Source: an uncultured Bacteroidia bacterium (GTDB lineage Bacteria > Bacteroidota > Bacteroidia > J057 > CALAJH01). Taken from it: 47,782 bases of DNA. Below, one piece after another: positions 1 to 9,276 of this stretch. The position numbers and the translations under genes are program-made. Under the pieces are notes generated by a model. It was not told the DNA's origin, ran no database searches, and saw only the letters and a list, made by a program, of their open reading frames with translations. How positions within the stretch are numbered: the stretch's first letter is position 1; every line of letters starts with the position of its first letter. The stretch lies in assembly GCA_937922655.1 (NCBI GenBank), contig CALAJH010000064.1, positions 1-47,782 of the forward strand. The letters run 5' to 3'.

Positions 1-170
1 TTCTCAGCGTCGAAAAGACGTCCCGTCTTTTCCAAAACTTTTTCGGTCGGCGCCCCAAACTTCGCACACAACCATTCCGCGTGCCGATACGCGAAAATAC
101 CGAAAATCGTATCGAAAACGAACGCCAAGCGACGACGATGCAAAAGTCTCGTTTGGTGGCTTTTTGTCAT
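1..170 (-). CDS. Unidentified protein, N-terminal part only (runs off the left edge)
   Basis: An open frame begins with ATG at 170 on the minus strand and reads without a stop to the window edge, giving 56 residues that start MTKSHQTRLLHRRRLAFVFD. It has a basic N-terminus (several Arg in residues 8-14) followed by a mixed hydrophobic/aromatic stretch, then a charged helix-like segment. I do not recognise the family. Codon use, rich in GAA, AAA and TTT/TTG with GC-rich third positions elsewhere, resembles the neighbours. It is co-directional with the STAND gene but separated from it by about 300 nt. It may be real, but too little is visible to assign a function. Confidence 0.45.
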   Translation of the reverse strand, partial: MTKSHQTRLLHRRRLAFVFDTIFGIFAYRHAEWLCAKFGAPTEKVLEKTGRLFDAE

Positions 171-473
171 ATTTTTAAGCTTGTCTGCCGTTAAGCCGAC
201 GGAGGGGCATCTTAACCCAACCGCATACGCGAACAACCACAATATTGTTGCACGACCGTTGTAAGTAATTTATCATATTACAATGATGAAATGAAAATTT
301 TCACCCTCCCCGCTGCAATACCGCAAGTTTTTGGTTTTCACCCGTTTTTTTTCCGTTGTTTTCAAAAAACATTGTTGCGCGAAGCGACGGCGCTTTTGCA
401 TAATTGTTTTTGTTTAGCTTTTCAGGGTGCATTGACGTTAAGCTTGCGCATCGTTTTCTTCCCAACGTTAATT
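171..473. other. Intergenic stretch with no supported gene
   Basis: This is about 300 nt between the end of the STAND gene and the start of the left-edge gene. It becomes AT-rich towards 240-300. I see no convincing ORF, RNA gene or strong terminator hairpin. A long plus-strand frame that begins at 291 and runs through the STAND gene is an antisense shadow. Confidence 0.5.
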
Positions 474-3400
474 TCATCTTTTTTCAATCGAACCGGGGTC
501 GTCGACGTAATACCGTTTTCTTTCTTCGGCGGAAAGGTCGCGGGTTTTCAACTCGCGATTGGCGTAATTGATAAGCTCGAAGCCCGCGGGAAGGGTACGG
601 TAAAGGTTTACGGTGTTTGCTGCGGCTTGGGCGACGGCGACATATTCACCGCCGGGGCTGAATGTAGCTTTGAACCATTCGCCGGGGTGTCCGGTAAATT
701 TTGCCAGCCGCAAGAAAGATTCACCGTCGTACAAATAACAATTTCCGTCGGCGACGGTGACGAGAATCCGTTTGCCGTCCGGAGAGTATTCGACGTATTT
801 GGCCGAAGCGCCAAGGCCGATACGCGTCAGTTGCTTGCCCGTGAACGGGTCCCAAACCCGAAGCGAACCGTCGACGGAGGCGGTGGCCAAGCGTGCGCCG
901 TCGGGAGAAAATGCAACGTCGTTCACCGCCCGGGTATGTCCGGCAAGCGTGAACACAAGGTTTCCGCCGCGAACGTCCCAGACTTTGGCGGTGTTGTCGC
1001 CGGCGGCGGAAGCCAAATAAGCGCCGTTGCGGGAAAACTTGACGGCGTTGATTTTTCCCGCATGACCCGAAAAAACCCCCATGGCGTCGCCCGTGGCGGC
1101 ATTCCAAAGGCGTACGGAAAAGTCCGCCCCACCCGTAGCCAACAAACCGCCCGATGCCGCCATACAATTGACCGCCCCTTTGTGACCCCGAAGCGTATGG
1201 ACGGTTTCTCCCGTTTCGCGGTTCCAAATTTGAACCGTGCCGTCGAACGACGAGGTGGCGATGTTTTTGCCCACGACCGCTATACCCGTCAGGTTGTCCC
1301 GATGGCCCTTGTAAACCGTTTCTTTGCCCGTAACAAGATTGAAATGCCGGGCGTAAAGGTCGCGGCAAATCGTCGCCAGCCCCGAACCGTCGGACGTAAA
1401 GACGGCGTCGTCGATGATATTGTCGTGGCCAAGAGCGTTGAAGGAGGCCTTGCCCGTCAGAACGTCGTATACGACGACGGTTTTGTCCCACGAGGCGACG
1501 ACCAAAAACTTTCCGTCGTGGCTGAATCGCGTAAGGGAAATACGATTTTTGGCGCCGGAAAAAGTACGGAACGGCCGCCCGTTAACTTTGGCGTTGGCGG
1601 CGTAATACAAAGCGGCCTCGGCCTGCTCGGTGTAGGGCCGGTCTTCGGGGTCGGGGCTTTGCGGCAAACCTTCGAGTGCCAAAAGCAATCCTACGTCGGC
1701 ATTGCCCATATCGGTTTCCTGTATCGCTTTTTCCGCCAAATACAACGATTGGTTTCGCAACGATTCGCGTGTTTGGCGTTTGGCGACGTCGCGGTCTTGG
1801 TTGGCCTTGGTTTCGCTGATGCGGGCGCGTTCTTTTTCTTCTTCGGCGATGAATCGCGACTTTTCCGCCTGTTCTTCTTGGATTTGGGCGAGCCGGGCGT
1901 TGATTTCGGCAAGGCGTTTTTCTTGAAGGGCCATTTTTTCGGCTTCTTCGGCGGTTTGCGCTTTGCCCTCGGCCAACTTGCGGTATCTTTCCGCCTTCAT
2001 CCTTTCGTATTCGGCCTCGATTTGCTTTCGTTCGCCCAAAGTTTTTTGTTCTTGCGCGTCGAGGCTCGAAAGGTCGGCCTTGATTTTTTGTTTGTCGGCC
2101 TCGACCTTTTGTTTAAGCGCGATTTGCGTTTGTTTTTTGGATTCGCCCGCCTCCTGAAACGCCCGCCAACCCAAAAACGACGCAATAATCAGCAAAAAGG
2201 ATATAAATCCCAAGGCCAAGTACACCAAACGTTTGTTGCGTTCGATACGGGCGCGGGTGCGGCGGAAAAACTCTTCGATATCCTCCAAGAACACCGCCGC
2301 CTGTTCAAGCGGTTCGGTGTCGGGGTTGAGCTCTTCCTGCGACAAATACCTCAACACCCACGCAGGATTGGGTTGTTTTTGTTTGTACCAATCGTAATAA
2401 AAAGCGTACATCCCCGTGCTGAGCAAAAAGCGCGGGTGGTAGTCGTTGTCTATCCAGCGTCGGATTTCGGTTTTGAAGCCCCCGAACATTTCCGCGTCCT
2501 TGTTTTCGGCCTCGGCCCATTCGACGAGCCGTTCCCAGTTGCGAATGAGCGATTCGTGGGTGATGTCCAATACGGTAAACGGCCCGATTTCCCGACTTTC
2601 GGGCGCGTCGGTGATGAACGGTTGAATAAAGTTGTTGCCGGGTTCCCGAAAATAATTCACCACCCTCGCCACTTCGATGCATCGGTCGTCGGAGTAGCCC
2701 ATGAGTCGGGTGATCTCCAACAGTGTGGAACGGTTGCGCACGGCGCGTTGCCGGTCTATTTTGGTCAAGGCCGTGAAGGTGGAGCGCACGATTTTTTGCG
2801 CCTCGTCTTTGGAGACGTCGAAGCCGTAGGTTTGTTTGACGTAAAGGTGAGCCGTTTCGTAGAGTTCGTTGGCGTGGCGGTTGAGAACGTTGCGGAGCCG
2901 GGGTTTTTCGTAGAGTTCGCGTTTTTCTTGCGGTAAACGTTCGAACCAGCGGTCGAATTCGGCGCGGTCTTCGGCGGGCAGGCGGTTGGCGGGCAAACCG
3001 CCGACTTTGGCGTAATGGCGCAAGTCCACGGGTTCGGCGCCGCGGTTGGCGTCCGTCCACATTTGTAAAAGCGCATGTTGTAGGACGGGCAGTTGGTCGA
3101 TGCCGTCGCCGAGGTCGTTGAGCAGACGTTGGGTCAAACGGGGGGTGACCTTGTTGCCGTTGAGCATGGCCGGCGCCTCGATGACCTCCTGTACCTCGTC
3201 GCGTTGAAGGCGGGGAACGAAAAACGTGCTGAAACCAATCATTTCCGCAAATCCCCGAAAAGCCACGCATTGGCCGATGTAGTCGCTGCGCATCGTGAAA
3301 ACGACGTATACGGGCAAATCCTCGCGTTGCGCGATGCGAATGGTCTCGAGCAGGACGTTTACGGTGATTTGCGCCGAGGGCGAGGCGACGTTGTCCCGAT

Positions 3401-4832
3401 AGTTTTCGGCGTTGGTGAAAAATTCTTCAAATTGGTCGACCAAAATAAGCAGGTTGGCGCCTTGTTTACGCATTTCGGCGCGTTCGGCGGGCGTGGCCTT
3501 GGTCCATTCGGGAGACGAAACGTCGATGTAAATCGGCGATTTTTTGTACAAATCCACTAGGGCGGAAAAGCCGTAGCTCAGGGCGTTTTCCACGACGTCG
3601 GGGTCGCGCAGACGCAATTCGTTGGAAAGCGCAAGCGTGAGGTTGCGCAAAGGTTCGCGTTCGGGCCGAAACGACGCGACGGCCCAGCGGCTGTACGTCG
3701 CTTTTAGAAAACCGCTTTTCAACGACGGTATCACCCCCGCGAATATCAGCGACGACTTGCCGTCGCCCGAAGAGCCGGTGACCATAACGAATTTGCGGGC
3801 CTGCAACATTTCGACGATACGGTCGATGTGTTTTTCCCGCCCCTTGAAAAAAATGGATTCGTTTTCGTTGAAGGGACGGATGCCCGTATACGGACAAAAG
3901 ATTTCGTCGTTGAGCTTTCCCGATTTTTGGACGGTGTTGAAGGCTTCGACAACGGTTTCGGCCACGTTCGAGGCGGGAACGACCGACGGAACGATTTGCG
4001 GCCCGCGGAACTTCACAAACCGGTTGCGTCGGGGTTCGTCTTCGCCCAAGAGCAAATACGGAGTACCCGAAGATACGCCGCCCGCGCGTTTCCATATCTC
4101 TTTGACGAACGCCGCCGCCCAATCCGTTGCCTCTTTGAAATACACCACCGCCAGTTTGCTGCGCGGAATGGCCCACACCGCCTGAAACTTCGCATCGTCC
4201 GACGACGGTCGTATCGTCAGCAATTTGACGTTGTATCGGTCTTTTAAAGCATCGGTTAAGGCCTGCGCCGGCTTGGAGTCTTGTTCGTTGGCGACGATGC
4301 AAACGTCGAAAACCTTTGGAACGTTGAAAATGTTTTCCGGCTTGGCCAAAAGGTTTTTGAAGTCCTCGACCAACTGCGCGGGATTGACCACCGAAGTGTA
4401 ATACAACCCGCTGAAAGTGTGGTTTTGAATGAAGTTGATAAACTCCTGCTGTTCGGCCTCGACGAACGGACTGTTTACGGGACAGTTCCAAACAAGACGG
4501 ACAAAGGTTTTGGTTGAGGCGCGGGCGGCTTTTTCGGCGAGGTCGAACTGAAGCTTGGCCTGCGAGGTTTTGCGGTCGTTGAAAAAAGTTTTTCCGTACT
4601 CGGCGCCGAGAGGGTGAATGGAGCAGTCGGCTTGGGCGAGCGCCTCTTCGACCGCTTTTATAAAGCTCCGGTCGTCTTTGGGAGCGTCCGCGGCGGGCAG
4701 AACCACAAAACCCGCGTTTTCCAGCATGATTTTTAAATCGTTGCGAAAACCCGTTACGTCCGCCGCCGGATACGCCAAAAATACCTTGTACGTTTTCGAC
4801 CCTTCGGTCGCTTCCATCATTTGCTCGTTCAT
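474..4832 (-). CDS. TIR-like / nSTAND NTPase / transmembrane / WD40-repeat protein
   Basis: This 1452-residue protein is a STAND-type signalling NTPase. Residues about 10-140 and 165-295 look like two TIR-like alpha/beta domains (KVFLAYPAAD and KVFDVCIVAN starts). The nSTAND module starts near 325 with PYTGIRPF and FFKGRE, Walker A GSSGDGKSS at 353-361 and Walker B LLILVDQFEEFF at 461-472. One hydrophobic helix lies at about 868-891, then a Lys/Glu/Gln-rich coiled coil to about 1010, then about eight WD40 repeats (SPDG...WD pattern) to the C-terminus. The frame is open upstream to 5111, but a TTG-N20-TAACTTTG promoter at 4914-4884 lies inside that extension, so ATG 4832 is preferred. Family knowledge: STAND proteins oligomerise on sensing a ligand; TIR-STAND-repeat proteins include antiphage effectors. 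The ligand and NADase activity are not deducible here, and I could not identify a TIR catalytic Glu. Confidence 0.88.
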   Translation of the reverse strand: MNEQMMEATEGSKTYKVFLAYPAADVTGFRNDLKIMLENAGFVVLPAADAPKDDRSFIKAVEEALAQADCSIHPLGAEYGKTFFNDRKTSQAKLQFDLAEKAARASTKTFVRLVWNCPVNSPFVEAEQQEFINFIQNHTFSGLYYTSVVNPAQLVEDFKNLLAKPENIFNVPKVFDVCIVANEQDSKPAQALTDALKDRYNVKLLTIRPSSDDAKFQAVWAIPRSKLAVVYFKEATDWAAAFVKEIWKRAGGVSSGTPYLLLGEDEPRRNRFVKFRGPQIVPSVVPASNVAETVVEAFNTVQKSGKLNDEIFCPYTGIRPFNENESIFFKGREKHIDRIVEMLQARKFVMVTGSSGDGKSSLIFAGVIPSLKSGFLKATYSRWAVASFRPEREPLRNLTLALSNELRLRDPDVVENALSYGFSALVDLYKKSPIYIDVSSPEWTKATPAERAEMRKQGANLLILVDQFEEFFTNAENYRDNVASPSAQITVNVLLETIRIAQREDLPVYVVFTMRSDYIGQCVAFRGFAEMIGFSTFFVPRLQRDEVQEVIEAPAMLNGNKVTPRLTQRLLNDLGDGIDQLPVLQHALLQMWTDANRGAEPVDLRHYAKVGGLPANRLPAEDRAEFDRWFERLPQEKRELYEKPRLRNVLNRHANELYETAHLYVKQTYGFDVSKDEAQKIVRSTFTALTKIDRQRAVRNRSTLLEITRLMGYSDDRCIEVARVVNYFREPGNNFIQPFITDAPESREIGPFTVLDITHESLIRNWERLVEWAEAENKDAEMFGGFKTEIRRWIDNDYHPRFLLSTGMYAFYYDWYKQKQPNPAWVLRYLSQEELNPDTEPLEQAAVFLEDIEEFFRRTRARIERNKRLVYLALGFISFLLIIASFLGWRAFQEAGESKKQTQIALKQKVEADKQKIKADLSSLDAQEQKTLGERKQIEAEYERMKAERYRKLAEGKAQTAEEAEKMALQEKRLAEINARLAQIQEEQAEKSRFIAEEEKERARISETKANQDRDVAKRQTRESLRNQSLYLAEKAIQETDMGNADVGLLLALEGLPQSPDPEDRPYTEQAEAALYYAANAKVNGRPFRTFSGAKNRISLTRFSHDGKFLVVASWDKTVVVYDVLTGKASFNALGHDNIIDDAVFTSDGSGLATICRDLYARHFNLVTGKETVYKGHRDNLTGIAVVGKNIATSSFDGTVQIWNRETGETVHTLRGHKGAVNCMAASGGLLATGGADFSVRLWNAATGDAMGVFSGHAGKINAVKFSRNGAYLASAAGDNTAKVWDVRGGNLVFTLAGHTRAVNDVAFSPDGARLATASVDGSLRVWDPFTGKQLTRIGLGASAKYVEYSPDGKRILVTVADGNCYLYDGESFLRLAKFTGHPGEWFKATFSPGGEYVAVAQAAANTVNLYRTLPAGFELINYANRELKTRDLSAEERKRYYVDDPGSIEKR

Positions 4833-4883
4833 GGGCCTTACGCCGCGCGGCGGCGCCTCCCCCGCCGCCCGGATAGTCGGCAA

Positions 4884-4914
4884 CAAAGTTAGAAACTCAA
4901 AGGCGAAATTGCAA
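4884..4914 (-). promoter_or_regulatory. Bacteroidota-type promoter of the STAND gene
   Basis: On the minus strand, TTG at 4914-4912 is followed by 20 nt and TAACTTTG at 4891-4884, a full match to the TAnnTTTG -7 consensus. Transcription would begin near 4876, giving a leader of roughly 40-45 nt before ATG 4832. This is the main reason for rejecting the longer open frame. Confidence 0.6.
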
Positions 4915-5214
4915 TTTTTGCGGATAACACAACATTTATCCACCAAACCCTCCCCAAAAATCAACGTCCGGCTCCCCCTTGAACTTTTTATTTCCCGTAA
5001 AGGAATGACGACCAAACATTGCGCACATCGACGGGGCGCATGCCGACAAACACGCAGGGCTTTTCCATCGCCGGATATGCATCCAAACGCCGTTCGATTA
5101 AAACGGAGCAAAATTATAAAGACGAAAAACTCACGCTTGGTTGGAAAAAGTTATTTGTTTGCCGAATCGCTCATCGCTTCCGGCGTTGTCCTTTATCGCT
5201 ACAAAATCACGTTG

Positions 5215-5245
5215 TTGCGTGGAGACAATAAATTTTGTAAATTTG
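5215..5245 (+). promoter_or_regulatory. Bacteroidota-type promoter of lat
   Basis: TTG at 5215-5217, a 20-nt spacer and TAAATTTG at 5238-5245 match the -33/-7 layout of Bacteroidota promoters, with the same spacing as the divergent STAND promoter. The predicted leader to ATG 5285 is about 30-35 nt. Confidence 0.6.
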
Positions 5246-5284
5246 TGAATAAATATACGGGCACAAAAAGCCCTCCGGTTTGCT

Positions 5285-6640
5285 ATGAGTTATTTGATTA
5301 AAAACCTAGCCGAACTCCAACCCGCGGAAGTCAAGTCGGTGCTGAGCCGCCATTTGCTCGACGACCGCATGGACATGGTCATGGACTTGGAACGAAGCGA
5401 AGGCGCGTACGTCTACGATTCGCTCCACGGGCGACGATTGTTGGATTTCTTTTCGTGTTTCGCCACGATTCCCGTCGGTTACAACCATCCCAAAATGACG
5501 GGCGACGAAGATTTTAAGCGCGATTTGTTGCGGGCGGCGCTTATCAATCCCTCGAATTCGGACATCAGCACGGTGGAAAAGGCGCGGTTCATGGAGGTCT
5601 TCGAGCGCGTCGGCATTCCCGATTACCTTCCCCACGCCTTTTTCGTGGCCGGCGGGGCTTTGGCCGTCGAAAACGCCTTGAAGGTTGCCATGGACTGGAA
5701 GGTACAAAAGAATTTTCGAAAGGGTTACACCTACGAAAAAGGCACGAAGATACTGCACTTTCAAGAGGCGTTCCACGGGCGTTCGGGTTACACCATGACG
5801 CTGACCAACACCGACCCCGCCAAGGTCAAATATTTCGCCAAATTTCAGGATTGGCCCCGGGTGCTCAATCCCAAAATCGTATTTCCCCTTACCGAAGAAA
5901 ACCTTGAAGATTTGGAACGGCGCGAAGAGTTGAGTTTGGCACAAATCAAGACGGCTTTCACCGAACACAAAGACGAAATCGCCGCGGTCATCGTCGAACC
6001 GATTCAAAGCGAGGGCGGCGACCACCATATTCGCGCCGACTTTTTCCGACGCGTGCGCGAACTTTGTTTGGAAAACGAGGCCTTGCTGATTTACGACGAG
6101 GTGCAGGTGGGCGCGGGCGCAACGGGAACGTTTTGGTGCCACGAACAATTCGGCCCCGAATGCCGTCCCGACCTTATCGCCTTCGGTAAAAAAATGCAAG
6201 TTTGCGGCATCCTCGGCGGCCCGCGCATCGACGAAATCGAAACCAACTGTTTCACCGTTTCGTCGCGCATCAATTCCACTTGGGGCGGCAACCTCGTGGA
6301 CATGGTGCGTTCGGCCCGAATCATGCAAATTTTCGAGGAAGACGACGTTCTGCAAAACGTCCGCGACGGCGGCGAATACCTGCTCGACGAACTGCGCAAA
6401 CTTTCCGCCGTCCACCCGAAAATGACCAACGTCCGCGGCCGCGGCCTCATTGTCGCCTTCGATTTACCCACGCCCCAACTGCGCAACGACTTCATCGCCC
6501 GAGGCCTGCATTACGACACGCTGTTTTTGGGTTGCGGCGAACGTTCGGTGCGTTTGCGCCCCACGCTCACCATTACCCGCGCCGACCTCCAAAAAGGCGT
6601 CGAGGTCATCGACCGTTGCCTTTCCGACCTCAGACTCTAA
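5285..6640 (+). CDS. lat: L-lysine 6-transaminase (lysine epsilon-aminotransferase)
   Basis: This 451-residue PLP-dependent class III aminotransferase would transfer the epsilon-amino group of lysine to 2-oxoglutarate, giving 2-aminoadipate semialdehyde and glutamate. Visible features are VAGGALAVENALKVA (cofactor-phosphate region, about 121-135), FHGRSGYTMTLTN (163-175), EPIQSEGG (238-245), the cofactor-Asp segment IYDEVQVGAGATG (269-281) and the AFGKKMQVCG segment with the likely Schiff-base Lys at 302. IKNLAELQPAEV near the start and the overall length fit the L-lysine 6-transaminase family rather than ornithine aminotransferase. It has its own promoter and is followed by a terminator-like hairpin, so it is probably monocistronic. 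No semialdehyde dehydrogenase lies next to it. Confidence 0.92.
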   Translation: MSYLIKNLAELQPAEVKSVLSRHLLDDRMDMVMDLERSEGAYVYDSLHGRRLLDFFSCFATIPVGYNHPKMTGDEDFKRDLLRAALINPSNSDISTVEKARFMEVFERVGIPDYLPHAFFVAGGALAVENALKVAMDWKVQKNFRKGYTYEKGTKILHFQEAFHGRSGYTMTLTNTDPAKVKYFAKFQDWPRVLNPKIVFPLTEENLEDLERREELSLAQIKTAFTEHKDEIAAVIVEPIQSEGGDHHIRADFFRRVRELCLENEALLIYDEVQVGAGATGTFWCHEQFGPECRPDLIAFGKKMQVCGILGGPRIDEIETNCFTVSSRINSTWGGNLVDMVRSARIMQIFEEDDVLQNVRDGGEYLLDELRKLSAVHPKMTNVRGRGLIVAFDLPTPQLRNDFIARGLHYDTLFLGCGERSVRLRPTLTITRADLQKGVEVIDRCLSDLRL

Positions 6641-6649
6641 ACCCCGCTT

Positions 6650-6684
6650 CAAGCCCGCACGCCAATGCGGGCTTGAGCGTTTTT
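6650..6684 (+). terminator. Rho-independent terminator after lat
   Basis: A perfect 10-bp stem (CAAGCCCGCA at 6650-6659 with its complement at 6666-6675) and a 6-nt loop is followed by AGCG and five T residues. It lies between lat and aspS and should separate the two transcripts. Confidence 0.65.
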
Positions 6685-6689
6685 GTGCT

Positions 6690-6697
6690 TATCTTTG
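6690..6697 (+). promoter_or_regulatory. Promoter -7 element of aspS
   Basis: TATCTTTG matches TAnnTTTG and sits 16 nt before ATG 6714, so the leader would be short (about 10 nt). No good -33 TTG at the usual distance is visible; the upstream sequence is the lat terminator hairpin. Confidence 0.45.
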
Positions 6698-6713
6698 CGG
6701 GCCAATCCACGCA

Positions 6714-8513
6714 ATGACAACAACGTATTTGCCGCCCGACGCGGCGGCCACCACCCTACGCACCCACACCTGCGGCCAACTGCGCATCGCCGACGTAGGA
6801 AAAAAAGTTACTCTCACGGGATGGGTGCAGACCCACCGAGACAAGGGTTTTTTCAATTTTTTAGTCCTGCGAGACCGACACGGACTCACCCAAGTTACCT
6901 TTCGCAAAGACCAAAACGCCGAACTTTTTGAAGCGTCGTTAAAGCTCGGGCGCGAATACGTCGTACGTGTCTCGGGAACGGTCGTCGAACGCGAAAGCAA
7001 AAACCCCAAAATGCCCACGGGCGACGTGGAAATCGACCCCGAAACCCTAGAAATTCTCAATCCCGCCCAACTTCCCCCCTTTTTGATAGAAGACCAAACC
7101 GACGGCGGCGAAGAACTTCGTTTAAAATACCGGTATTTGGACCTGCGCCGCCCCGTTATGACCCAAAACTTGGTCTTGCGTGCGCAAGTGGTCAAAGCCG
7201 TGCGCGAATACCTCGACGCCGCCGGATTTCTGGAAATCGAAACCCCCAACCTCATCAAAACCACGCCCGAAGGCGCACGAGACTTCATCGTCCCCTCCCG
7301 CCTCCAGCCCGGCAACTTTTACGCCCTTCCCCAATCCCCCCAACTCCTCAAACAACTGCTCATGGTCGGCGGCATCGACCGCTATTACCAAATATGCAAA
7401 TGTTTTCGCGACGAAGACTTTCGCGGCGACCGCCAGCCCGAGTTCACCCAAATCGACTGCGAAATGTCCTTCGTTACGCAGCAAGACATACTGACGATGT
7501 TCGACGGCATGGTGCGCTATGTGTTCAAAGCCGTCAAAAACATCGATTTGCCCCTGTTGCCGCGCATCACCTACGATGAGGCCGTACGCAAATACGGCAG
7601 CGACAAACCCGATTTGCGTTTTGGAATGCCGCTCGTCGAACTCAACGACGTCGTAAAAACAATCGCCTTCCCGGCTTTCGAACAGACGCTGGCCGAAGGC
7701 GGGTTGGTTATCGGCCTTAACGCCGAAAGTTGCGGCGCCTATACCCGTAAACAAATCGACGAACTGACCGAGTTCGTCAAGGCCCCGCACCGCGGATGCA
7801 AGGGTTTGGTCGCGATAAAGGTCGCCGACGACGGAACATGCAAGTCGTCGATTGACAAATTCTGTTCGTCCGAACAGTACGACAACATCAAAAACGCGTT
7901 GGGCGCCAAACCGGGCGACCTGATGTTGATACTTTCGGCGCCGACGGCCAAAGCCCGCAAATCCGGCGGCGATCTGCGTTTGGAAATCGCACGCCGCCAA
8001 CAACTCATCGACCCCGACGCATGGTCGGTCTTTTACGTCGTAGACTTCCCCCTCTTCGAGCGCGACGAGGACACGGGCGCCTTTATGCCCGCGCATCATC
8101 CCTTCGTCATGCCCCACCCCGAAGATTGGCATTGGCTCGAATCCGACCCCGGAAGGGTTCGCGCCCTCTGTTACGACATGGTCATGAACGGCAACGAAAT
8201 CATGTCGGGAAGCATACGCATCCACCGGGCCGATTTGCAAGACCGTATTTTCGGACTTTTGGGCATGAGCGAAACGGAAAAACAAGAAAAGTTTGGATTT
8301 TTATTGAAGGCGTTCGAGTTCGGGGCGCCGCCGCACGGGGGGTGCGCTTTGGGATTGGACCGGTGGGTGATGCTTTTGGCGGGCGGCGAAACCATACGCG
8401 ACGTCATCGCTTTTCCCAAAAATTCCGCCGGCCGCGACCTCATGCTCGACGCCCCCGCTCCCGTAGACCCCGACGCCCTCGAAACCGTCGGTATTCAACT
8501 CCGCCATCCTTAG
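6714..8513 (+). CDS. aspS: Aspartate--tRNA ligase
   Basis: This 599-residue class IIb aminoacyl-tRNA synthetase attaches aspartate to tRNA(Asp). An N-terminal OB-fold anticodon-binding domain (VTLTGWVQTHRDKGFFNFLVLRD) is followed by class II motif 1 (FLEIETPNLIKTTPEGARDF), motif 2 (FRDEDFRGDRQPEFTQIDCE), an inserted GAD-type domain in the middle and motif 3 (GGCALGLDRWVMLLAGG) near the C-terminus. The length fits the bacterial form. The frame is open upstream to 6450 inside lat, but ATG 6714 starts the conserved region just after a terminator and a -7 element, so it is the chosen start. It converges on the HAD gene with a 91-nt gap. Confidence 0.96.
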   Translation: MTTTYLPPDAAATTLRTHTCGQLRIADVGKKVTLTGWVQTHRDKGFFNFLVLRDRHGLTQVTFRKDQNAELFEASLKLGREYVVRVSGTVVERESKNPKMPTGDVEIDPETLEILNPAQLPPFLIEDQTDGGEELRLKYRYLDLRRPVMTQNLVLRAQVVKAVREYLDAAGFLEIETPNLIKTTPEGARDFIVPSRLQPGNFYALPQSPQLLKQLLMVGGIDRYYQICKCFRDEDFRGDRQPEFTQIDCEMSFVTQQDILTMFDGMVRYVFKAVKNIDLPLLPRITYDEAVRKYGSDKPDLRFGMPLVELNDVVKTIAFPAFEQTLAEGGLVIGLNAESCGAYTRKQIDELTEFVKAPHRGCKGLVAIKVADDGTCKSSIDKFCSSEQYDNIKNALGAKPGDLMLILSAPTAKARKSGGDLRLEIARRQQLIDPDAWSVFYVVDFPLFERDEDTGAFMPAHHPFVMPHPEDWHWLESDPGRVRALCYDMVMNGNEIMSGSIRIHRADLQDRIFGLLGMSETEKQEKFGFLLKAFEFGAPPHGGCALGLDRWVMLLAGGETIRDVIAFPKNSAGRDLMLDAPAPVDPDALETVGIQLRHP

Positions 8514-8604
8514 CCCCCCCCTCAAACTTCGACGCAAGATTCCCTCCAAAATCCAAATTCGACGCGGCGCCAAGCGTTTTTCGCTTCGTACCAACGGCAT
8601 GCGG

Positions 8605-9213
8605 TCAGCTTTGTTTGAAGAGGACGTTTAGCTCGTCGAACGTACGCCAAGGTTCGGCGGCGTGGTAAACTTGGAAGCCCAGTTTTTTTGCGGTTTCTAG
8701 GTTGGCGGGCGTATCCTCGACAAAAAGGGTGTTTTCGGGTTTAAACCCCGCGTTTTCGACGACGTGTAGAAAAGCTTCGGGGTCGGGTTTGCGTAAACCG
8801 ATTTCAAACGAAAAAAAGAGCCGTTCCATAGGTGCAAAAACCTCCCGCGTTTGCGCAACAAAACAATCATGATGGATGCGGTTGGTGTTGGAAAGCAAGG
8901 CGACGCGAAACTTTTCGGCGGCTTTGCGCGACAATTCGGGGGCAAAGTCGTAAGGACCGACCAAAATGGCGTTCCACGCCGAGCGTATTTCGTCGTCGGA
9001 GGCGGGCATTTGGGCGGCGTGCCGAAGCGCATGAAAAAATTCTTCTTCTTTATAGGCCCCGCGTTCCATGTCGTCGAAAATTTTAAAGAGTTCGTCGCGT
9101 TCGGGGGCCACGCCGTATTTCATACTCAAAGCCGCAAAGGCCTCGCGCATTCTTGCGGGTGCGATTTCGTACAATACGCCGCCCAAATCGAAAAGTACGT
9201 TTTCTATTTTCAT
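8605..9213 (-). CDS. HAD-superfamily hydrolase (HAD-IA phosphatase, YihX-like)
   Basis: This 202-residue soluble HAD-fold protein is a probable small-molecule phosphatase. Motif I is FDLGGVL near residues 7-13, motif II LLSNTN, motif III the Lys in GLRKPDPEAF and motif IV FVEDTPANLETAKKLG. The second aspartate of the classical DxD is replaced by Gly. This is usual for the subfamily with the FDLGGVL/FDLGNV signature, which includes glucose-1-phosphate phosphatase-like proteins, so it is not evidence of inactivity. The helical cap lies at about residues 15-80 (cap type C1). The substrate cannot be inferred. A -7 element lies 4 nt upstream of the start. Confidence 0.85.
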   Translation of the reverse strand: MKIENVLFDLGGVLYEIAPARMREAFAALSMKYGVAPERDELFKIFDDMERGAYKEEEFFHALRHAAQMPASDDEIRSAWNAILVGPYDFAPELSRKAAEKFRVALLSNTNRIHHDCFVAQTREVFAPMERLFFSFEIGLRKPDPEAFLHVVENAGFKPENTLFVEDTPANLETAKKLGFQVYHAAEPWRTFDELNVLFKQS

Positions 9214-9217
9214 GATA

Positions 9218-9225
9218 CAAATTTA
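9218..9225 (-). promoter_or_regulatory. Promoter -7 element immediately upstream of the HAD gene
   Basis: On the minus strand TAAATTTG (9225-9218) ends 4 nt before ATG 9213. A transcript starting at the usual distance would begin at or within the start codon, suggesting a leaderless mRNA or a start slightly downstream. Confidence 0.4.
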
Positions 9226-9276
9226 CTCCAAGCAAATAACAAATAAGCGGCGTGCGACGTTTGCCCTAAAAACGGT

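Larger units (their letters stand above)
4833..5284. other. Divergent intergenic region between the STAND gene and lat
   Basis: This 452-nt spacer separates divergently transcribed genes and carries a recognisable promoter for each direction. Frames on either strand within it look like shadows or upstream extensions. No operator palindrome or RNA gene is evident. Confidence 0.5.

Noticed and set aside
291-2936. 881-codon plus-strand frame antisense to the WD40 part of the STAND gene
   Set aside because: It is low-complexity, Phe/Gly/Arg-rich and without domains, while the opposite strand encodes recognisable WD40 and coiled-coil sequence.
4833-5111. 93-codon N-terminal extension of the STAND protein
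   Set aside because: It contains the predicted promoter and reads as Arg/Cys-rich non-domain sequence, so ATG 4832 is preferred.
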